Source of the DNA: Terebella lapidaria
Lineage: Eukaryota; Annelida; Polychaeta; Terebellida; Terebellidae
Direction: 5' to 3'
DNA length: 64,000 bases
NCBI GenBank assembly: GCA_949152475.1
Contig: OX424562.1
Span: 24,180,209-24,244,208, forward strand
Part shown: positions 59,231 to 64,000 of the stretch, piece after piece
How the letters are laid out: every line of letters starts with the position of its first letter
How positions within the stretch are numbered: position 1 is the stretch's first letter
Translations under genes and position numbers: made by a program
The notes under the pieces: generated by a model
What the model was told of the DNA's origin: nothing
What the model saw: the letters and a program-made list of their open reading frames with translations, nothing else
Database searches by the model: none

Positions 59231-59306
59231 CGAGTGACGAGTAATGTATTTTCATGTGCTGTGTGTTCCGAGTGACGAGTAATGTATTTTCATGTGCTGT
59301 GTGTTC
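59231..59306. repeat. 38-bp perfect tandem duplication
   Basis: Two identical adjacent units beginning CGAGTGACGAGTAATG, followed by CCAG. Confidence 0.85.
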
Positions 59307-59949
59307 CAGAACAATTGAGCAATTTTGAATTCAAAGAACCAGTGGGGACTGTGTGTTTGATTATGTTCAGAATATTTCAGCGTCAATGTGTGAATATTTT
59401 TTATCCAGTCAGTGAACGACTGATTTTATGCACTGGGCCCATACGTTTTCACGATATTTGTAACTGTTGTTTATAGTTTTTTTTTCCAAGTAAATGCCTT
59501 CTTCACATTTTTATTCCAGTGCAAGACTGCTAGTTCTGATTTCGCTCTTACGCTATGATGACGTTAAGAAAACTCTCAACAAATTGGTTTTCTTTGGCAT
59601 ACACAAAATCTTCAGCACTTTCGTATACTATTAATTTGATGATCGATTGCAGTGGGTTGATAATGTTGTTTGATGGTTCATAATTTGGGTCGTATTTACA
59701 GCGTGATGAAGTGTGGTATCCGTCATGAATGTTCTGGTAATGAGAGATGATGTCTAGCATACTAGTAGATCGCAACTGTACTCTTTCTAATTGTTCAGTG
59801 AAAGTAACTTGCCACTGAGTCCTTTTTGTCCATATGCTGGGCAGCTTTTCCCATGTTTGTATTTTGATCCCATATTGATCATCAAAAAACCTTTCTTCAG
59901 GTTTTCAATCCCATTCCATAAATCATTCTGGTGTTCCATAGTTGGTCAC

Positions 59950-61165
59950 TATCTGATCATATTGTTGATAGCCATGTTTCTGTTGTGTGTCCATGTTGTG
60001 AAATCCATGTTCTGTAGACATTGCAGACCTCCCTCATGTTCTGTAACAGATGACTTTCTCCTGCGAGATCTCTGTTGGGAAGCCTTGGGCCCAAAGATGA
60101 GTCAACAACTAGTAACACATACTTGAAGCCATTTACGTGAGGAAGGGGTTCGAAAATGTACATGAACACGCCTGAAGATTCCCTCTGCAGGCATTGACTT
60201 TTGTGGTGCTTTGTGCTGCTACGCTTGTCTTTTTGTTTTGCTGACTGTACATACTTCTTCATCTCGCAGTACTGTACATACGCAGACACCTCCCCCACTC
60301 GACACCTGAAATGGCCTTCTTGGGCCCAAAGTGCCGTTAAACTTTATTCCTTCTTCTTCTCCCCCCACTCGACACCATCTATCATGCTCCAGGTTTCATT
60401 GATCATATTTCATGCTTTTCAGAAAAGTGGTTTCAACAGTTTTTAAATTCAGAGAATCATTTGTAGGTTTTTTCTTGGGTCGTTTTTCTCCAAAATTCAA
60501 CAGGTTCGTTCTCATACGAGTGAATATAGAGGGAGTAATGTGGTGTCGAACCTCATTCGAGTGAATATAAAGGCAGTAACGCGATGTCAATCTTCATTCG
60601 AGTGAATATATAGAGGCAGTAATTCGGTGTCAATCCTCATTCGAATGAATATAGAGGCAGAAATGCAGTGTCAATCCTTGTTCTAGTGAATTTAGAGGCA
60701 GTAACGCGATGTCAATCCTCGTTCGAGTGAATATAGAGGCAGTAATGTGGTGTCATTTATTCAGAGGCAGTAATGCAAGGTGACATCACAACATATGTCA
60801 CCTCGTCACGATATTTTTTTCGAAATGTAACAACATATTGCAATGGTGATATGTTGAGGAGAACCGGGTTGAATTCGTTTGGGCTCTGTGAGAAGTCGTA
60901 TGGTAGGCGCTTGAACTGGTACACATCGTGGTCGTTGGGGTGAACGCTATCTCGTGTGGGGTTTTATTTGTGGGAGTGCTTTGTGACGGTATTTTGATAT
61001 TCAGACATTTGAGATCTTGTTTGGGCGTGATGAGTTCTGCAGACACTGGCGGAATGCATACAATTACGGCATACCACACAAATTTTGCATAGTGCTGGAT
61101 ATTTCCGGTTTTGTATGTTTTTTTGAAGCAATGTGATGTTTCTTCATTGTTCGCTGGACCCATTC
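59950..61165 (-). mobile_element. Broken Gypsy-like LTR retrotransposon fossil
   Basis: On the minus strand, an integrase-like piece lies at about 59957-60298 (FEPLPHVNGFKYVLLVVDS), and pieces resembling reverse transcriptase lie at about 60800-61163, upstream as expected for a Gypsy pol order. It is heavily broken, with several disruptions. LTRs were not identified. An old insertion. Confidence 0.5.
60505..60780. repeat. ~47-bp minisatellite, about six copies
   Basis: Units share CGAGTGAATATAGAGGCAGTAA and TGTCAATCCT-like text in two blocks, with roughly 85-90% identity by eye. It lies within the Gypsy-like fossil. Confidence 0.8.
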
Positions 61166-62183
61166 ATACACTTCATCAGATGTGGTTGATTCGAGTTCTT
61201 CAACACCGAGAAATCGTGGAATCACATTGCCGTGTACATTCAAATACAGGATGCAGCTCTTGGTCTGTGACCTGTCTCACTGACTCATAAATGTCTTTTT
61301 GTGATGAATGATGAATGTATCTGTAAGTCGATTGTATTGTACGGGCCCCGTACCACCTCTGCACCATTCAAGTGCTGCATCTTGAACAGTGCACCAGTCT
61401 TTGAGGATGGGATACGCTCTTTTGCTTGTTTGAGTCACAAATTCAGCATGAACTGACTCAGCTGAACTTTATTTGGGCTACCTTGAACATCTTTACCTTT
61501 CATCGCTGTGAAATGACTGCGGGATGACGCATGTTTGCCGAGGTCATTTTTGTTCGGCAGGTTCGGCAAAAAAATTCTCTGCATCGCCGTACCTACTCAC
61601 CATAACCACTGTATCTGTACTTGCTGGAATTGTATGTGAGTCGAAGTCCAAATACTCTCGTCCATTGTGTTTTGAGGTCTGCAGTTTGAGCATGTACACA
61701 TGTGCAAATATATCTAAAAACTCTATTCCTGATGTCACGTCACTTGTGCAACGATACGATTTCTACGCATCTATTAACTGATTACTGATGACTAAATATG
61801 CACCCGAGAATTTTGATTGTTTATTGATGAAGAGATTGCCTGTCAAGAGCTGAACCCTGAAGATTGTGATGCTCCCTCAGCGAAAAAAAAAAACCAGGTT
61901 TCCCTATTGACACCAAATGACATTAGTGACACTGCTGCATCTGTATGCCAAAGTCTCATGGTCCGTTCACCTTTCATCAAATATTGCAAGCGACTTCACT
62001 CGTTTGAACCATTCACATTGACAGATATAGTGAGATCTCACTCTGGTTTTATGTTATCTGATATCACCAGGCCTTCCAGGATTGTAAACTTGTAGTTGTT
62101 TTCGCAGAATCACACCGTTAAAATTCATTCATGATAGATTGTAGCATCGTACATGTTTAATTTTTTTTCCATCTAATTTTCAG
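61166..62183 (+). other. Presumed end of the long intron before the zinc-finger exons
   Basis: No supported exon. It ends in a pyrimidine-rich tract and TTTTCAG at 62183. Confidence 0.4.
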
Positions 62184-62444
62184 AATTTTCCATACAGTTG
62201 TTCAGTCTGCCACAAAGGAGTGTCGAGTCGGGCAAGTCTTCGAAGACATGAAAACGCACATAAAGGCATATTTCCACATAACTGTTCATTTTGTGAAAAA
62301 GGATTCCTCTCAACGGATGGATTGCGAGGTCATCTTTATCTACACACTGGACACAAAGCATACTCGTGTAATTCGTGTGGTGAACGCTTCAGATACGAAC
62401 AGAGCCTGAGATATCACAGATCAAAGTGTGCAGGAAATTCTTGA
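62184..62444 (+). CDS. Alternative terminal exon A: three zinc fingers
   Basis: Acceptor CTAATTTTCAG, phase 0. Encodes 86 residues and a stop. Finger 1 is C2H2 (CSVCHKGVSSRASLRRHENAH) and finger 2 is C2H2 (CSFC, then GFLSTDGLRGHLYLH), joined by a TGHKAYS linker. Finger 3 is C2HC (CNSCGERFRYEQSLRYHRSKC). Putative contact positions -1, 2, 3, 6 read S-A-S-R, S-D-G-G and Y-Q-S-Y. The exon has no initiator and must be spliced to an upstream phase-0 exon. The donor at 30538 is the only matching candidate recognised. An AATAAA at 62658 gives it its own 3' end. It would bind DNA and set target choice for its isoform. Confidence 0.82.
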   Translation, partial: NFPYSCSVCHKGVSSRASLRRHENAHKGIFPHNCSFCEKGFLSTDGLRGHLYLHTGHKAYSCNSCGERFRYEQSLRYHRSKCAGNS

Positions 62445-62657
62445 TAGAGATAGATCGCACACTTCAGTTGTATGTTGTTTCTTGTTGTCGATAAAATTCT
62501 ACTTTTGCATTTATATTGGTGCCAGTTATGGTTGAATATCACGTTTGTTTGTCACGGGAGTAACTATATCAAAGCCAGGTTATGTGAAAGAAGCTGCACA
62601 TAATCCTCATTGATTTATACATTCATTTCCATACTCTCCATATTTCCGAACTCGATG

Positions 62658-62663
62658 AATAAA
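62658..62663 (+). terminator. Polyadenylation signal for exon A
   Basis: AATAAA 214 nt after the stop at 62444 and before exon B, which fits a separate 3' end for the exon A isoform. Confidence 0.6.
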
Positions 62664-62819
62664 CTGGATCGGCATGAATGAGATCTGTCGACGTCATTCG
62701 GATCATAACTGTATTCTGAGGTCTAATTCAGCAAGAAAGTGTAATCCTGTTATGATTTGATTTACAATTTTTGTTTTGAAATTTAACAAATGAAAAAAAA
62801 ATGTACACATTGTTTTCAG

Positions 62820-63071
62820 ACTGGCCCTCACGAGTGTACCACGTGTCACAAGGTTTTCCAGTGGAGTTCATCGTTGAAGCGCCACCTTAAAACACACAGT
62901 GGTATTTATCAATACAGGTGTGAACAGTGCGATAGAGGCTTCTATACGGCCGAGGATTTGCGAGGACATATGTATATTCACACAGGAATACGCCAATACC
63001 GCTGTTCCGTTTGCGGCCGAGACTTTCGTTACAAACGACAAATGGATGAACATAAATGTTCAACATTTTAA
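62820..63071 (+). CDS. Alternative terminal exon B: three zinc fingers
   Basis: Acceptor CATTGTTTTCAG, phase 0. Encodes 83 residues and a stop. Fingers are CTTCHKVFQWSSSLKRHLKTH, then CEQC with GFYTAEDLRGHMYIH, then a C2HC finger CSVCGRDFRYKRQMDEHKC. Layout, spacing and scaffold residues follow exon A closely (LRGH, FRY, the final C2HC), while contact positions differ: W-S-S-R, T-E-D-G and Y-R-Q-E. I read it as a tandem duplicate of exon A that has diverged in specificity. AATAAA at 63205 follows. It sits only 375 bp after exon A, and both use the same phase, so splicing into one excludes the other. Confidence 0.82.
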   Translation, partial: TGPHECTTCHKVFQWSSSLKRHLKTHSGIYQYRCEQCDRGFYTAEDLRGHMYIHTGIRQYRCSVCGRDFRYKRQMDEHKCSTF

Positions 63072-63204
63072 CCAGTTTGATGGTTGGTGTTGGATATCAG
63101 TATCGAATGTTGTTTGTAGACCAAATGGTTAGATATACGTTCTATGTTTAAGTTGTAAAATCCATGCTGTTGCACCAACAAATGTTTTTACCAATATTAA
63201 TGTG

Positions 63205-63210
63205 AATAAA
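63205..63210 (+). terminator. Polyadenylation signal for exon B
   Basis: AATAAA 134 nt after the stop at 63071. Confidence 0.6.
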
Positions 63211-64000
63211 GTCTAGGAAATTGAGGTGGACGTTCAGTAAAAACATCTGTACTTCAGTCGAATATGCTATTTGAATAACGAGGGTAAGCGTTCACTGAAT
63301 AGTATTCGTGTCCGAACTGTGGATTACTGTTACTTTTGGTCTAACTTCATCAATTTTGGTCTCACAGAGTGATGGCCAATGGCTCTGAGCTCTCATCTGC
63401 GGCATACGACGATTGAATATGTGAAATTATGCGTCTATTCTGTAAGATGTTTGCTGAATGTCAACATTTATCGATATTTCACGATATTTGACGATGCATA
63501 AACGTTTTGATTTTGACAATGGGAAGCATAACTTTGTTGGTATAAAAAAGTTGACCAAACACCTCATATACGGAGCCACACTGGCATCAATATCAGATAT
63601 ACTTTGCAAAGTAAACTGAGCAATCGAGGCATTTCCATATCAGGTCAAGTACGCAGATATGTTCCAACCTGTTACCAGCACGACAATGAGATTTGCGTTC
63701 ATGCCATACACATAAACTTCAATCAACGTCTTGGAGTGACAAACACGTAATGTACATCGGTTTATACAGCAAATAGTGTTGTGTTTTATTTTGTGTTGGC
63801 GATATAGAAGCTGAAAGCGAGCAATCAATGTAGATCCAATCTACTTGCCATGCATGTACATGTAAATAAAAATAAACATAATGATATGTATCGAATGACC
63901 TGATAATACTAGTACCGCATGATTTTGATACAAATGCATGTTACCATCACTTATCGAATCAGATAAAACCAAATGTTATAATTGGCTTTGTGTTTTTTTT
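63211..64000. other. Downstream sequence, nothing recognised
   Basis: No further zinc-finger exon seen before the window ends. More alternative exons could lie beyond it. Confidence 0.35.

Noticed and set aside
61817-62095. Plus-strand frame just upstream of zinc-finger exon A, with an acidic start and KKKNQ
   Set aside because: No convincing acceptor or donor and no recognisable domain.
1-64000. tRNA, rRNA or other structured RNA genes
   Set aside because: No convincing tRNA A/B box pair, rRNA segment or snRNA-like sequence was seen by eye. A covariance-model scan would be needed to exclude small ones.

Overview
This is a 64 kb piece of an animal nuclear genome, most likely a marine invertebrate. 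A lophotrochozoan such as a mollusc or brachiopod is my best guess, not proven. The basis is GT-AG introns with clean splice sites, long introns, AATAAA signals, frequent TACATGTA and TAGGCCTA words, and a rich set of DNA transposons, Helitron-like elements and a DIRS element. There is no prokaryotic gene organisation.

Host genes are few. An intronless FkbM-family methyltransferase lies on the minus strand at 367-1470. A two-exon plus-strand gene (8051-9049 joined to 10882-11805, AATAAA at 12399) encodes a 640-residue probable nuclear protein built from three degenerate repeats of a domain I do not recognise. A second plus-strand gene contributes an N-terminal exon (29789-30538) with a compact helical domain, a basic nuclear signal and three sumoylation-type motifs. 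About 32 kb downstream lie two zinc-finger exons (62184-62444 and 62820-63071). Each has its own acceptor, three fingers, stop and AATAAA, and each is phase-compatible with the donor at 30538. I read these as alternative 3' terminal exons of one transcription-factor gene, like the lola locus of insects. This is the most interesting biology in the window.

The rest is dominated by mobile and repeated DNA. From 2.4 to 18 kb there are an inverted-repeat element, a 170-bp Helitron-like MITE, a LINE 3' end and a Harbinger-type element with G-tract arrays (14833-16117). From 18.1 to 26.0 kb a Helitron-like copy is partly caught in a near-perfect tandem duplication of a 3.49-kb unit. That unit carries a CpG-rich, promoter-like cassette with three E-boxes at exact 22-bp spacing. 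A hAT MITE with a perfect 8-bp target duplication follows at 26234-26979.

From 32.4 to 33.9 kb and 50.3 to 56.0 kb there are Helitron-like elements filled with ~134-bp satellite monomers. Each monomer carries a DR1-type nuclear-receptor site flanked by inverted extended half-sites. One element has inserted into a T-run of another.

From 34.2 to 41.7 kb a hAT-like element contains a whole-looking, recently inserted DIRS retrotransposon and a second MITE. A tyrosine-recombinase fossil (44.1-45.4 kb), a decayed hAT transposase gene (47.3-50.3 kb, itself hit by another hAT element) and a broken Gypsy-like fossil (about 59.9-61.2 kb) complete the picture. The two host transcription-factor-like genes have open, well-spliced frames. 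Their introns and flanks have absorbed nearly all the transposition.
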